Of a stretch of DNA of 64,000 nt, positions 1-10,149 are shown piece by piece. Every line of letters begins with the position of its first letter. Positions within the stretch are counted from its first letter, which is position 1. The stretch is from Streptomyces spiralis (GTDB lineage: Bacteria > Actinomycetota > Actinomycetes > Streptomycetales > Streptomycetaceae). The position numbers were made by a program, and so were the translations under genes. The notes under the pieces are model-generated. The model searched no databases. It was not told the DNA's origin and was given only the letters and a program-made list of their open reading frames with translations. Location: the NCBI RefSeq assembly GCF_014654675.1, contig NZ_BNBC01000001.1:26129-90128 (forward strand). Direction: 5' to 3'.

Positions 1-421
1 TTCCTGCACCTTGCGGCGCCGGTCGCCCTTCGGGGCCACCTCCGGGTGGATCTCGTAGGGCTCCCCGATGATGTCGCCCACCGTCATGCGCGGGTTGAGC
101 GAGGTGTACGGGTCCTGGAAGACCATCTGGATGTTGCGCCGGACCGCCTTGAGCGCGCGGCCCGACAGCTTGGTGATGTCCTCGCCCCGGTAGCGGATCT
201 CGCCCGCCGTGGGCCGCTCCAGGTTGCACAGCAGCCTGGCGACCGTCGACTTGCCGCAGCCGGACTCGCCCACGATGCCCAGCGTCTCGCCCCGGGCGAG
301 GGTGAAGTCGACCCCGTCGACGGCCCTGACCGACCCGACCTGCTTCTTGAACAGGACGCCCCGGGTGAGCGGGTAGTGCTTGACCAGCCCGCTGACCTCG
401 AGGATCGGTTCGGCCGACGGC

Positions 422-429
<8 letters not shown>
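1..429 (-). CDS. Oligopeptide ABC transporter ATP-binding protein, DppF/OppF type (3' end outside window)
   Basis: The gene starts at ATG 427-429 and runs off the left edge, so only about the first 143 residues are present. A Walker A motif GESGCGKST is visible near residue 55, followed by a Q-loop stretch [13 protein letters not shown]. These identify the nucleotide-binding subunit that pairs with the DppD-like ATPase just upstream to power peptide import at the cytoplasmic membrane. Its start overlaps the end of that gene by 8 bases, so the two are translationally coupled. The DNA is nearly identical over long stretches to the second operon's copy at 5926-7074. The family normally has about 330-380 residues, so more than half is missing here. 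Confidence 0.93.
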
Positions 430-1396
<967 letters not shown>

Positions 1397-1403
1397 GCCG
1401 CCG

Positions 1404-2432
1404 TCACCTCAGCTTCGGGTCGAGGGCGTCGCGCACGGCGTCGCCGAGCATGATGAAGGCCAGCACCGTGATCGCCAGCGCCCCGGCGGGCCACAGCAGG
1501 GCGTGCGGGGCGTTGCGGACGTAGGGGGAGGCTGCGGAGATGTCGATGCCCCAGGACACGCTGGGCGGTTTCAGCCCGACCCCCAGGTAGGACAGGGTGG
1601 CCTCCAGCGCGATGTAGGTGCCGAGCGCGATGGTGGCGACGACGATCACCGGGGCGACGGCGTTGGGCGCGATGTGGCGCAGCAGGATGCGGGTGTCGGA
1701 GGCGCCGAGGGCGCGGGCGGCCTGTACGTAGTCGTGCTGTTTGGCGGTGATGACCGCGCCGCGGGCGATGCGGGAGATCTGCGGCCAGCCCAGCAGCACG
1801 ATGAACCCGACGACCGGCCAGACGGTGTTGCTGGTCACCACGGACAGCAGCACCAGACCGCCGAGGACGACCGGGATGGCGAAGAAGATGTCGGTGACCC
1901 GGGACAGGACGGCGTCCCAGACGCCGCCGAAGTACCCGGCGAGGGCGCCCAGGACGGAGCCCAGGACGGCCACTCCGGCGGTCGCGCAGACGCCCACCGT
2001 GACGGAGGCGCGGGCGCCGTGGACGGTGCGGGTGTAGACGTCGCAGCCCTGGCCGTCGTAGCCGAAGGGGTGGCCGGGGCGCGGGCCGTCCTGGGCCCGG
2101 GCCAGGTCGCACCGCAGCGGGTTGCCGGGGGCGATCAGGGACGGCCAGACGGCGATCAGGACCAGGAAGCAGATCACCAGCGCGGAGAGCAGGAAGACGG
2201 GGTTGCGGCGCAGGTCGCGCCAGGCGTCGGACCACAGGGAGCGGGGCCGGTCCTGCGGGCCCGGTGCACCGGTGGCGGCGGAGCCCGCCGGGCCGTCCGG
2301 GCCGTGGGATGCGGGTTCCAGGGTGCTCGCCTCGCTCGCCGCGAGGTCCATGCCGCCGCCCATGCCGGTGCCCGCGACGGCGCCCTCGGGCTCGTTCGGC
2401 TGCGGCTGTGGCTGAGGCGGCGGCTCAGGCAT
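1404..2432 (-). CDS. Peptide ABC transporter permease, DppC/OppC type
   Basis: A 342-residue inner-membrane permease. The first 60 or so residues are a Pro/Gln- and Gly-rich cytoplasmic extension (EPPPQPQPQPNEPEG), longer than in the paralogue at 8140-9078. A first membrane helix follows, then the five-helix binding-protein-dependent transport domain with an EAA loop (around QAARALGASDTRILLRHIAPN). With the DppB-type permease it forms the channel for oligopeptides. It overlaps the dppB-like gene by 8 bases, which suggests translational coupling. Confidence 0.93.
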   Translation of the reverse strand: MPEPPPQPQPQPNEPEGAVAGTGMGGGMDLAASEASTLEPASHGPDGPAGSAATGAPGPQDRPRSLWSDAWRDLRRNPVFLLSALVICFLVLIAVWPSLIAPGNPLRCDLARAQDGPRPGHPFGYDGQGCDVYTRTVHGARASVTVGVCATAGVAVLGSVLGALAGYFGGVWDAVLSRVTDIFFAIPVVLGGLVLLSVVTSNTVWPVVGFIVLLGWPQISRIARGAVITAKQHDYVQAARALGASDTRILLRHIAPNAVAPVIVVATIALGTYIALEATLSYLGVGLKPPSVSWGIDISAASPYVRNAPHALLWPAGALAITVLAFIMLGDAVRDALDPKLR

Positions 2433-3348
2433 AGCGGATCCTCGGGTCGAGTACGGCGTACAGCAGGTCCACGAGCAGGTTGGCGACCAGGAAGACCAGG
2501 ACCAGGACGGTGACGAAGCCGACGACGGTCTGGGTGTTCTGGCGGAGGATGCCCTGGTAGAGCTGGTAGCCGACGCCGTGGATGTTGAAGATGCGCTCGG
2601 TGACGATGGCGCCGCCCATCAGCGCCCCGATGTCGGTGCCAATGAAGGTGACCACGGGGATGAGCGAGTTGCGCAGCAGGTGCCGGACGACCACGCGGCG
2701 GCGGGGCAGGCCCTTGGCGACGGCCGTGCGGACGTAGTCGGCGCGCCGGTTCTCGGCGATGGAGGTGCGGGTCAGGCGGGTGACGTAGGCGAGGGAGACG
2801 GAGGCGAGGACCAGGCCCGGCACGATCAGCTCGTCGAGGGTGGCCTCCGGCGGGACCGAGGGTCTGATCCAGTCCCACTTGACGCCGAGCAGCAGCTGGA
2901 GCAGCAGTCCGGTGACGAAGGTGGGGACGGAGATGACGACGAGGGTGCCCAGCAGGACGGCGGTGTCCACGGGCCGGCCGCGGCGCAGCCCGGTCACCAC
3001 CCCCAGGGTGATGCCGATGACGACCTCGAAGACGATGGCGACGAGGGTCAGCCGGATGGTGACGGGGAACGCCGTGGCCATCAGCTCGGTGACGGGCTGG
3101 CCGTTGAACGCCGTGCCGAAGTCGCCGGTGAAGACGTTGCCCATGTAGGTCGCGTACTGCTGCCACAGGGGCTTGTCGAGGCCGAACTCCCGCTTGAGCT
3201 GGGCGGCGGTCGCGGTGTCGCAGGCGCGCTCGCCGCACAGGCCGGCGATGGGGTCGCCCATCACGTTGACCATGAGGAAGATCAGCAGGGTGGCCCCGAC
3301 GAACACCGGGATCATCTGCAGCAGCCGCCGCGCGATGTAGCGTCCCAT
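2425..3348 (-). CDS. Peptide ABC transporter permease, DppB/OppB type
   Basis: A 307-residue permease beginning MGRYIARRLLQMIPVF, the usual DppB N-terminus with one helix, a periplasmic-side loop and five further helices. The EAA loop is visible around RTAVAKGLPRRRVVVRH. It makes the transmembrane pore with the DppC-type partner. It starts 6 bases after the binding-protein gene ends. No hairpin separates the two genes here, unlike the second operon. Confidence 0.94.
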   Translation of the reverse strand: MGRYIARRLLQMIPVFVGATLLIFLMVNVMGDPIAGLCGERACDTATAAQLKREFGLDKPLWQQYATYMGNVFTGDFGTAFNGQPVTELMATAFPVTIRLTLVAIVFEVVIGITLGVVTGLRRGRPVDTAVLLGTLVVISVPTFVTGLLLQLLLGVKWDWIRPSVPPEATLDELIVPGLVLASVSLAYVTRLTRTSIAENRRADYVRTAVAKGLPRRRVVVRHLLRNSLIPVVTFIGTDIGALMGGAIVTERIFNIHGVGYQLYQGILRQNTQTVVGFVTVLVLVFLVANLLVDLLYAVLDPRIRYA

Positions 3349-3354
3349 GGCGGT

Positions 3355-4974
3355 TCAGCCGACCCTGATCTCGTCGTAGACGGGGACGCTGAAGGGGTTG
3401 AGCGCCACGTCGTGCAGCCGGTCGGTGTAGCCCGCGCTGCCGTTCTGGTACCACAGCGGAATGGCGGCCATGTTGTCGCGGACGACGCCCTCGGCCTGCT
3501 GGAAGAGCACGATCGCCGCCGCCTTGTCGGTCTCGGCGTTGGCCCGGTCGACGAGCCGGTCGAAATCCTTGTTCGACCACTTGCCGTCGTTGGACGAGGC
3601 GTTCGTGTAGTACAGCGGCTGGAGGAAGTTCTGGATCAGCGGGTAGTCCATCTGCCAGCCGGCCCGGAACGGCCCCGCCATCCTGTGCCGCGAGATCTGG
3701 TTGCGGAAGTCGGCGAAGGTGCCGACCGGGTTGCCGACGCAGGCGTGGTCGTTGCCGAGGGCGTTGTTGATGGAGTTGCACACGGCGTCCACCCACTCCT
3801 TGTGCGAGCCCGTGTCCGCGTTGTAGGTGATCCGCACCTGGCCCCCGGGCAGTCCGCCGCCCTCCTGGACCAGCTTCCTGGCCTCGGCGGGGTGGTACTC
3901 GCAGGCCCGGCCGCACAGCCCCGCCTTGTAGCCGCCGTCGGTGCCGAGGACGGGGGAGGTCCAGTCGGTGGCCGGGGTGCGGGTGCCCCGGAAGAGGGTC
4001 CGGGTGATCTGCGCGCGGTTGATGGCCATCGACAGCCCGGTGCGCACCTTGCGCGCCCCGTCGGTGTTCCACGCCTTGTCGTAGAACGGGAACGCCAGGG
4101 TCTGGAGGATTCCGGCCGGGGTGTTGATGTAGCGGCCGTCCAGGTCGGAGTGGACGTTCTTGAGCTGGCCGGCGGGGATGTCGTCGACCAGGTCGAGGTT
4201 CCCGGCCAGCACGTCGGTGTAGGCGGTGTTGCTGTCGGTGTAGACCAGCAGGGTCACGCCGTCGTTGCGCGCCTTGTCGGGGCCCGGGTAGCCGTTCCAC
4301 TTCTTCAGGTACATCTGGGCGCCCTTGGTGTACGACTCGATGGTGTACGGGCCGTTGCCGACGGGCTTGTCCAGCCAGGCCTTGTGGTGGGTGAAGAAGG
4401 TGCGGGGCAGCGGGGCGAAGGCGGCGTAGCCGAGGGTGTCGGGGAAGGAGGAGAACTTCTGGTTGAGCCGGACGGTGAAGGTCCGCGGGCCGGTGACCTT
4501 CAGTCCTGAAAGAGTGTTGGCGGTCTGCCTGCCGGTGTCCGGGTGGACCTTGTCGTAGCCCTCGATGTAGCCGAAGAAGTAGGCGTTCTTCTGGTTGTTG
4601 CGCAGGCTCGCGCCGTAGTTCCAGGCGTCGACGAAGGAGCGGGCGGTGACGGGTTCGCCGTTGCTGAAGCGCCAGCCGGGCCTGACGGTGACGGTGTAGT
4701 TGCGCGAGTCGCTCGTCTCGATCCTCTCGGCGAGCATGTTCTCGGCCTTGCCGGTCCTCGGGTCGTACCGCTTCAGCCCGCGGAAGACCATGTCGAGCAC
4801 CTTGCCGCCCTGCACCTCGTTGGTGTTGGCGGGCTCCAGCGGGTTCTGCGGATCGCCCCAGGACGAGCTGAGCACACTGCCCCCGGCGGCGCCCACCCCG
4901 CTCCCGCAGGCGGCGAGCGGCAGCACGGCGGCCACCACGCCCAGGGCCCACGTCACGCGCGTGCGTGCACGCAT
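3355..4974 (-). CDS. Peptide-binding lipoprotein of ABC transporter (SBP family 5)
   Basis: A 539-residue extracellular solute-binding protein, the first gene of the 4974-to-1 operon. The start at 4974 is chosen because AGGAGG lies 7 bases upstream and it gives a clean lipoprotein signal: basic residues, a hydrophobic core and lipobox LAAC at about residues 19-22. The mature part has family-5 motifs, including a WNYG segment and a GNGPYTIESY segment. It captures oligopeptides and passes them to the permeases. A longer open frame upstream of 4974 lacks coding signals and overlaps the divergent gene. Confidence 0.94.
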   Translation of the reverse strand: MRARTRVTWALGVVAAVLPLAACGSGVGAAGGSVLSSSWGDPQNPLEPANTNEVQGGKVLDMVFRGLKRYDPRTGKAENMLAERIETSDSRNYTVTVRPGWRFSNGEPVTARSFVDAWNYGASLRNNQKNAYFFGYIEGYDKVHPDTGRQTANTLSGLKVTGPRTFTVRLNQKFSSFPDTLGYAAFAPLPRTFFTHHKAWLDKPVGNGPYTIESYTKGAQMYLKKWNGYPGPDKARNDGVTLLVYTDSNTAYTDVLAGNLDLVDDIPAGQLKNVHSDLDGRYINTPAGILQTLAFPFYDKAWNTDGARKVRTGLSMAINRAQITRTLFRGTRTPATDWTSPVLGTDGGYKAGLCGRACEYHPAEARKLVQEGGGLPGGQVRITYNADTGSHKEWVDAVCNSINNALGNDHACVGNPVGTFADFRNQISRHRMAGPFRAGWQMDYPLIQNFLQPLYYTNASSNDGKWSNKDFDRLVDRANAETDKAAAIVLFQQAEGVVRDNMAAIPLWYQNGSAGYTDRLHDVALNPFSVPVYDEIRVG

Positions 4975-5120
4975 GGGCGCCTCCTGGGGTGCGGTGTGCG
5001 ATCGGGGCGGGCCGCGGGGCTGACGGACTCGAGGACATATCAGCGCATCAACCGCATATCGCACACCCGCCACACCGGCGGCGGCCCGACTCCAGCCGGA
5101 TGTACGCACGAGGCCGTCCG

Positions 5121-5126
5121 TAAGCT
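5121..5126 (+). promoter_or_regulatory. Leaderless-type -10 element for the MDMPI-like gene
   Basis: TAAGCT ends 7 bases before the ATG at 5134 and there is no purine-rich ribosome binding site. This is the geometry of a leaderless actinobacterial promoter (TANNNT about 6-8 bases ahead of the start). Confidence 0.5.
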
Positions 5127-5133
5127 GCCGCCC

Positions 5134-5820
5134 ATGGCAGATGACGCATCGAACGCAATGGCTCCGGCACCGGTCCTGCGTGCCGCCTACGAAGCCCTCG
5201 CCGCCGTCGTGACACCTGTGCAGGACGAGGAGTCCTGGCTGCCGACCGACTGCCTCGGCTGGGCGGTACGGGACCTGGTGTTCCACTGTCTCGCGGACGC
5301 CCAGCGCGGCCTGGTGGCCCTGCACACGCCGGCCTCCGGGCCGGTGACCCGGGACGCCACCACGTACTGGACGGACTGGGCGCCCGATCCCGTCGGCGCG
5401 GCCAACGGCCGCCGCTGGGTGCGCGTCAGCGCGAGCATGTTCCTGAAGTTCTCCCAGCTGCGCGAGCTGTACCTGGAGACCGCGGCGGCCACCGTGGTGG
5501 CGGCCGGCGCGGCCGATCCCGGGCTTCGCGTCGCCACCCAGGGACAGGTGCTGACCGCGGGTGACCTGATGACGACGCTCGCCGTCGAGGCCACCATCCA
5601 CCACCTCGACCTGCTCGCCGCGCTCCCCGGCGCCCCGCGTCCGTCGAAGGCGGGCCTGGCGGCCGTACGCGCCACGCTGGACGGCCTCATGGGCCGCCCG
5701 GCACCGGCGGACTGGAGCGACGAGCACTACGCGCGGGTGGCCACCGGCCGCCGGCCCGTGACGGAGGCCGAACGCGACGCCCTCGGAGCCGCCGCCGACC
5801 GTCTCCCCGTCTTCGGCTGA
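5134..5820 (+). CDS. Maleylpyruvate isomerase-fold (DinB/MDMPI-like) protein
   Basis: A 228-residue protein with the N-terminal helical bundle of mycothiol-dependent maleylpyruvate isomerase-like proteins. Visible features are the WLPTDCLGWAVRDLVFH segment, where the usual pattern is W..PT.C.GW.V.dl..H, and a later helix with EATIHHLDLL. The two His-bearing helices are candidate metal-binding positions. The family includes thiol-dependent isomerases and transferases, but most members have no known substrate. It stands alone on the plus strand between two transporter operons. The start is set by the leaderless -10 at 5121. Confidence 0.8.
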   Translation: MADDASNAMAPAPVLRAAYEALAAVVTPVQDEESWLPTDCLGWAVRDLVFHCLADAQRGLVALHTPASGPVTRDATTYWTDWAPDPVGAANGRRWVRVSASMFLKFSQLRELYLETAAATVVAAGAADPGLRVATQGQVLTAGDLMTTLAVEATIHHLDLLAALPGAPRPSKAGLAAVRATLDGLMGRPAPADWSDEHYARVATGRRPVTEAERDALGAAADRLPVFG

Positions 5821-5869
5821 GTACGTCAGCTCTTCGGCCGAGCACGGCAAGTCTTCGGCCGAGCACGCC

Positions 5870-5906
5870 GAGAGGCACCCGCCCTCTGCATGGGCGGGTG
5901 CCTCTC
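5870..5906. terminator. Bidirectional hairpin terminator between convergent genes
   Basis: A perfect 14-bp stem (GAGAGGCACCCGCC / GGCGGGTGCCTCTC) with a 9-base loop sits between the plus-strand gene ending at 5820 and the minus-strand gene ending at 5926. Just before it, a 16-base direct repeat (TCTTCGGCCGAGCACG) occurs at 5831 and 5852. Confidence 0.8.
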
Positions 5907-5925
5907 GCGGCTTCGCGGCTCTCGG

Positions 5926-7074
5926 TCAGCCCGCGTGGACGACGTCCTTCTCCTCGGCGAAGTGGCACGCCGACTCGTGGGCCGCCGGCGAGTCCGAGCT
6001 CTTGAAGCGCTCGGGCACGGCCAGCAGCGGGACCTCCTGGGCGCACTTGTCCTGCGCCTTCCAGCAGCGGGTGCGGAAGCGGCAGCCCGAGGGCGGGTTG
6101 GCCGGGGAGGGCACGTCGCCGGTGAGGATGATCCGCTCCCGGTGGTCACGGGCGTCCGGGTCCGGCACCGGGACCGCCGACAGCAGCGCCTGGGTGTAGG
6201 GGTGCGTCGGGTGGTCGTAGATCTGCTCGTCCGTGCCGATCTCGGCCATCTTGCCCAGGTACATCACACCGACGCGGTCGGAGATGTGCCGGACGATGGA
6301 CAGGTCGTGCGCGATGAAGATGTAGGAGAGGTTGAACTCGTCCTGCAGTCCCTCCATCAGGTTGATGACCTGCGCCTGGACCGACACGTCGAGCGCGGAG
6401 ACCGGCTCGTCGCAGATGATGACCTCGGGGTTGAGCGCGAGGCCGCGGGCGATGCCGATGCGCTGGCGCTGGCCGCCGGAGAACTGGTGCGGGTAGCGGT
6501 TGATGTACTCCGGGTTGAGGCCGACCACGTCCAGCAGCTCCTGCACCTTGCGGCGCCGGTCGCCCTTCGGGGCCACCTCCGGGTGGATGTCGAAGGGCTC
6601 CCCGATGATGTCGCCCACCGTCATACGGGGGTTGAGCGACGTGTACGGGTCCTGGAAGATCATCTGGATGTTGCGGCGGACGGCCTTCAGGGCCTTGCCG
6701 GACAGCTTGGTGATGTCCTGGCCCTTGTAGAAGATCTCGCCTGCCGTCGCCTGCTCCAGGTTCATCAGGAGCTTGGCCACCGTCGACTTGCCGCAGCCGG
6801 ACTCGCCCACGATGCCCAGGGTCTCGCCCTGGTACAGGTCGAAGGAGATGCCGTCGACGGCCTTCACCGCGCCGATCTGGCGCTTGATGACGATGCCCTG
6901 CGTCAGCGGGAAGTGCTTGACGAGGTTGCGCACCTGAAGGATCGGCTCGCCCCGGTCGACGTGCGCGTCGAGGGCGGCGACCGCCTCCTCCTCGGAGTGC
7001 ACGTCGGCGACGTCCACCTCGGAGACGTTCGGCGTCGCGTCCGTCGGCTCGTCGGCCTTGGTCAGCTCAGCCAT
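5926..7074 (-). CDS. Oligopeptide ABC transporter ATP-binding protein, DppF/OppF type
   Basis: A 382-residue ATPase closing the second peptide importer operon. Walker A is GESGCGKST, the signature is FSGGQRQR, and Walker B ends in VIICDEPVSALD. The C-terminal oligopeptide-transporter extension contains GCRFRTRCWKAQDKC. An N-terminal acidic extension of about 35 residues precedes the ABC domain. It overlaps the upstream dppD-like gene by 8 bases. It is a close paralogue of the partial gene at 1-429. A strong hairpin at 5870-5906 follows the stop. Confidence 0.95.
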   Translation of the reverse strand: MAELTKADEPTDATPNVSEVDVADVHSEEEAVAALDAHVDRGEPILQVRNLVKHFPLTQGIVIKRQIGAVKAVDGISFDLYQGETLGIVGESGCGKSTVAKLLMNLEQATAGEIFYKGQDITKLSGKALKAVRRNIQMIFQDPYTSLNPRMTVGDIIGEPFDIHPEVAPKGDRRRKVQELLDVVGLNPEYINRYPHQFSGGQRQRIGIARGLALNPEVIICDEPVSALDVSVQAQVINLMEGLQDEFNLSYIFIAHDLSIVRHISDRVGVMYLGKMAEIGTDEQIYDHPTHPYTQALLSAVPVPDPDARDHRERIILTGDVPSPANPPSGCRFRTRCWKAQDKCAQEVPLLAVPERFKSSDSPAAHESACHFAEEKDVVHAG

Positions 7075-8128
7075 GGATCGTCTCCTTCCAGAAGTGGCAC
7101 GCGCTGGCGCGGCCCGGCAGTTCCGTCCCGTCCCGCTCGGTCACCGGGACCAGCAGCGGACGCTCGGTACGGCAGATGTCCTGCGCCTTCTCGCAGCGCG
7201 GGTTGAAGGCACAGCCGCTGGGAACCTTCAGCAGGTTGGGCGGCAGGCCCTTGATCGCGTAGAGCTCACGGCCCTTCTGGTCCAGGCGCGGGATGGAGTC
7301 CAGCAGGCCGCGCGTGTACGGGTGGGCGGGGCGCTTGTACAGCTCGTGCACCGGCGCCGTCTCCACGATCCGGCCCGCGTACATCACCGCGATCTTGTCG
7401 GCCACGTCCGCCACGACGCCGAGGTCGTGGGTGATGAGGATGAGGCCCATGCGGTACTCGCGCTGGAGTTCCGCGAGCAGGTCCATCACCTGGGCCTGCA
7501 CCGTCACGTCGAGGGCCGTCGTCGGCTCGTCGGCGATGATCAGGTCCGGCTCCAGGGCGAGCGCCATGGCGATCATGATGCGCTGGCGCATACCGCCGGA
7601 GAACTGGTGCGGGTAGTCGTTGACGCGCGCCGCGGCGGCGGGGATCTTCACCCGGTCCATCAGCTCGATGGCCTTGGCCTTGGCCTCCTTGCGGGAGAGC
7701 CCCTGGTGGACCCGGAACATCTCGCCGAGCTGGAAGCCCACGCTGAGCACGGGGTTGAGCGAGGACAGCGCGTCCTGGAAGATCATGGCGATCCGGGCGC
7801 CGCGCAGCTTGCGCCGCTCCTCGGCCGACATCTTGAGCATGTCCTGGCCGTAGAAGCGGATCTCCCCCTTGGGGATGCTGGCCGGCGGCATGTCCAGGAT
7901 GCCCATGATCGCCTGTGCGGTCACGGACTTGCCGGAGCCGGACTCGCCGAGCACGGCGAGCGTCTCCCCGGAGTTAACGGAGTAGTTGACGCCGTTGACG
8001 GCCCGGACCACGCCTTCGCGGGTCTTGAACTCGACGTGCAGGTCGCGCACTTCGAGGAGCGGGCCGGTCTTCTCGGCGTCGCCTGGCCGCGGAGCCGGGA
8101 CGGCGTCCGTCGGGTCGATGATGGTCAC
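7067..8128 (-). CDS. Oligopeptide ABC transporter ATP-binding protein, DppD/OppD type
   Basis: A 353-residue ATPase starting at GTG 8128. Walker A is GESGSGKS, the signature FSGGMRQR, Walker B LIIADEPTTALD, and the Cys-bearing C-terminal extension GCAFNPRCEKAQDIC. It pairs with the DppF-type subunit at 5926-7074. It lies 11 bases downstream of the permease gene that ends at 8140. Sequence and order mirror 422-1396 in the neighbouring operon. Confidence 0.95.
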   Translation of the reverse strand: MTIIDPTDAVPAPRPGDAEKTGPLLEVRDLHVEFKTREGVVRAVNGVNYSVNSGETLAVLGESGSGKSVTAQAIMGILDMPPASIPKGEIRFYGQDMLKMSAEERRKLRGARIAMIFQDALSSLNPVLSVGFQLGEMFRVHQGLSRKEAKAKAIELMDRVKIPAAAARVNDYPHQFSGGMRQRIMIAMALALEPDLIIADEPTTALDVTVQAQVMDLLAELQREYRMGLILITHDLGVVADVADKIAVMYAGRIVETAPVHELYKRPAHPYTRGLLDSIPRLDQKGRELYAIKGLPPNLLKVPSGCAFNPRCEKAQDICRTERPLLVPVTERDGTELPGRASACHFWKETIHG

Positions 8129-8139
8129 GTACGCCTCCC

Positions 8140-9078
8140 TCAGCGCATCTTGGGGTCGAATGCGTCGCGGACGACGTCGCCGAGCATGATGAACGCCAGC
8201 ACGGTGATGCTCAGGGCGCCGGCCGGGAACAGCAGCGCGTGCGGCGAGGTAAGGAACCGGTCCTGGGCGTCACTGATCATCAGACCCCAGGAGATGTTCG
8301 GGTACTGGATGCCGATGCCCAGGTAGGACAGGGCCGCCTCGGCGGCGATGTAGACGCCGAGGTTCATCGTGCTGATGACGATGACGGGGGCGAGGGTGTT
8401 GGGCAGGATGTGCCGGAAGGCGATCCGCCACGAGCCCGCGCCGAGCGCCCGGGCGGCCAGCACGTAGTCGTTGTACTTGTTGGAGATGACCTCGCCGCGC
8501 ATGATCCGGAAGACCTGCGGCCAGCCGAGGATCGCCATGATGAACGACACCGACCACACGTCGCCGCCGCCCCAGATCGACATGATCAGCAGACCACCGA
8601 CGATCAGCGGCAGGGCCGAGAAGACCTCGGTGATGCGGGACAGGACCGCGTCGACCCAGCCGCCGACCAGACCGGCCAGCATGCCCAGCAGACCGCCGAT
8701 CAGGGTCGTGGCGATGGTGGTCACCACGCCGACGACGATCGAGTTGCGGGTGCCGTACACGGTCCGCGTGTAGATGTCGCAGCCCTGCACGTCGAAGCCG
8801 AACAGGTGTCCGCCAGTCGGCCCGTTCATGGAGTTCTGCAGCTGGCAGAAGCCGTCCGAGAACGGGGAGCGCGCCGTGAACAGGCTGGGCACGACCGCCA
8901 GCGCGATCAGGCACACGATGATGAAGGCGGTCACGATGAACAGGGGACGCTTGCGCAGGTCCGCCCAGCCGTCCTTGAGCAGGCTCGCCTGACGGGCCGC
9001 TGCCTTCTCCTCGGCCTCGATCTCCTTGGCGAGGGAGGCCTCGTCGGTGGTGGGCCTCTCTATCGTCTTCTCACTCAT
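8140..9078 (-). CDS. Peptide ABC transporter permease, DppC/OppC type
   Basis: A 312-residue membrane permease. A cytoplasmic, charged N-terminus of about 40 residues is followed by a first helix (LFIVTAFIIVCLIALAVV), an extracellular loop with a Cys pair (FCQ...GCDIYTRTVYG), and the five-helix transport domain with an EAA loop near LAARALGAGSWRIAFRHILPN. It overlaps the dppB-like gene by 8 bases. The paralogue is 1404-2432. Confidence 0.95.
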   Translation of the reverse strand: MSEKTIERPTTDEASLAKEIEAEEKAAARQASLLKDGWADLRKRPLFIVTAFIIVCLIALAVVPSLFTARSPFSDGFCQLQNSMNGPTGGHLFGFDVQGCDIYTRTVYGTRNSIVVGVVTTIATTLIGGLLGMLAGLVGGWVDAVLSRITEVFSALPLIVGGLLIMSIWGGGDVWSVSFIMAILGWPQVFRIMRGEVISNKYNDYVLAARALGAGSWRIAFRHILPNTLAPVIVISTMNLGVYIAAEAALSYLGIGIQYPNISWGLMISDAQDRFLTSPHALLFPAGALSITVLAFIMLGDVVRDAFDPKMR

Positions 9079-9997
9079 AGCGGATCCTCGGGTCGAGCAC
9101 GGCGTACATCAGGTCTACGAGGAGGTTGGCGGCCAGGTAGATCAGCACCAGCAGCGTCACCAGACCGACGACGACCGGACGCTCACGCAGATAGACGGAC
9201 TGCGCCAGCTGCTGGCCGATGCCGGGCATGTTGAACACGCGCTCGGTGATGATGGCGCCGCCCATCAGGGCGCCGAGGTCGAAGCCCAGGAAGGTGACGA
9301 CCGGGATGAGCGAGTTGCGCATGGCGTGCAGGCCGATGACCCGGCGCCGCGGCAGGCCCTTCGCGATCGCGGTACGGACGTAGTCGGCACGGATCGACTC
9401 CGTCAGGCTCGACCGCACCAGCCGTGCGATGTACGCCATCGAGGTCGAGGCGAGCACGATGGCCGGGAGGATGTAGCTCTGCGGCCAGCCCTTCTCGATG
9501 CCCGCGACCGGAGTGAGCTTGAGGTTCACGCCGAGCTCCAGCTGGAGCACGCTGCCGAGCACGAAGACCGGGATGGAGATCAGCACCAGGGTGGCGACCA
9601 GCACCACGTTGTCGAGGAACTTGCCCTTCTTCAACGCGGAGAGGATGCCCGCGAGGATGCCGATGACGGCCTCGACGGCGAAGGAGGTCAGGCCCAGCTT
9701 GAGGGTGACCGGGAACCGCTGGGAGACGATGTCGGAGATGGCACGCCCGTTGTAGGTCTCACCGAGGTCGCCGGTGAAGACGCCACTGATGTAGTGCCAG
9801 TACTGCTGGTACAGCGGCTCGTTGAGGTGGTAGTGGTCGCGGAGGATCGCTGCGATGTTCGGGTCGGCCCGCTTCTCGCCGGCCAGCGCCTGGATCGGGT
9901 CGCCGGGCAGCGCGAAGACCAGGCAGAAGATGATGAACGTGACGCCTATCACCACAGGGATCACCTGCAGCAGGCGGCGCACGACGTATCGGCCCAT
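9071..9997 (-). CDS. Peptide ABC transporter permease, DppB/OppB type
   Basis: A 308-residue permease beginning MGRYVVRRLLQVIPVV. The start at 9997 is preferred over an in-frame start at 10099, because the added residues are Pro/Arg-rich and the DppB family starts at this motif. It has six predicted membrane helices and an EAA loop at RTAIAKGLPRRRVIGLH. It forms the peptide channel with the DppC-type partner. A strong stem-loop at 10072-10115 separates it from the upstream binding-protein gene. Confidence 0.95.
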   Translation of the reverse strand: MGRYVVRRLLQVIPVVIGVTFIIFCLVFALPGDPIQALAGEKRADPNIAAILRDHYHLNEPLYQQYWHYISGVFTGDLGETYNGRAISDIVSQRFPVTLKLGLTSFAVEAVIGILAGILSALKKGKFLDNVVLVATLVLISIPVFVLGSVLQLELGVNLKLTPVAGIEKGWPQSYILPAIVLASTSMAYIARLVRSSLTESIRADYVRTAIAKGLPRRRVIGLHAMRNSLIPVVTFLGFDLGALMGGAIITERVFNMPGIGQQLAQSVYLRERPVVVGLVTLLVLIYLAANLLVDLMYAVLDPRIRYE

Positions 9998-10071
9998 GGG
10001 TACTCCAGAGGGGGGTGCTCGATCCGCCCGTGGCCGGGGCGGCGGCACTGTCGGACGGGAGACGGCAGAAG

Positions 10072-10115
10072 GGGTGAGCAGGGGGAAGGCTTCGAGCACC
10101 TCCCCCTGCTCACCC
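10072..10115 (-). terminator. Strong intercistronic stem-loop between binding-protein and permease genes
   Basis: A perfect 15-bp inverted repeat (GGGTGAGCAGGGGGA / TCCCCCTGCTCACCC) around a 14-base loop lies 35 bases after the binding-protein stop (10150), reading minus. No clear U-run follows. It is likely a partial terminator or mRNA 3' stabiliser that raises binding-protein output over the membrane subunits, a known arrangement in importer operons. Confidence 0.7.
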
Positions 10116-10149
10116 TGCGTCCGCTGTGTCGGGACTGCTCAGACGTACG

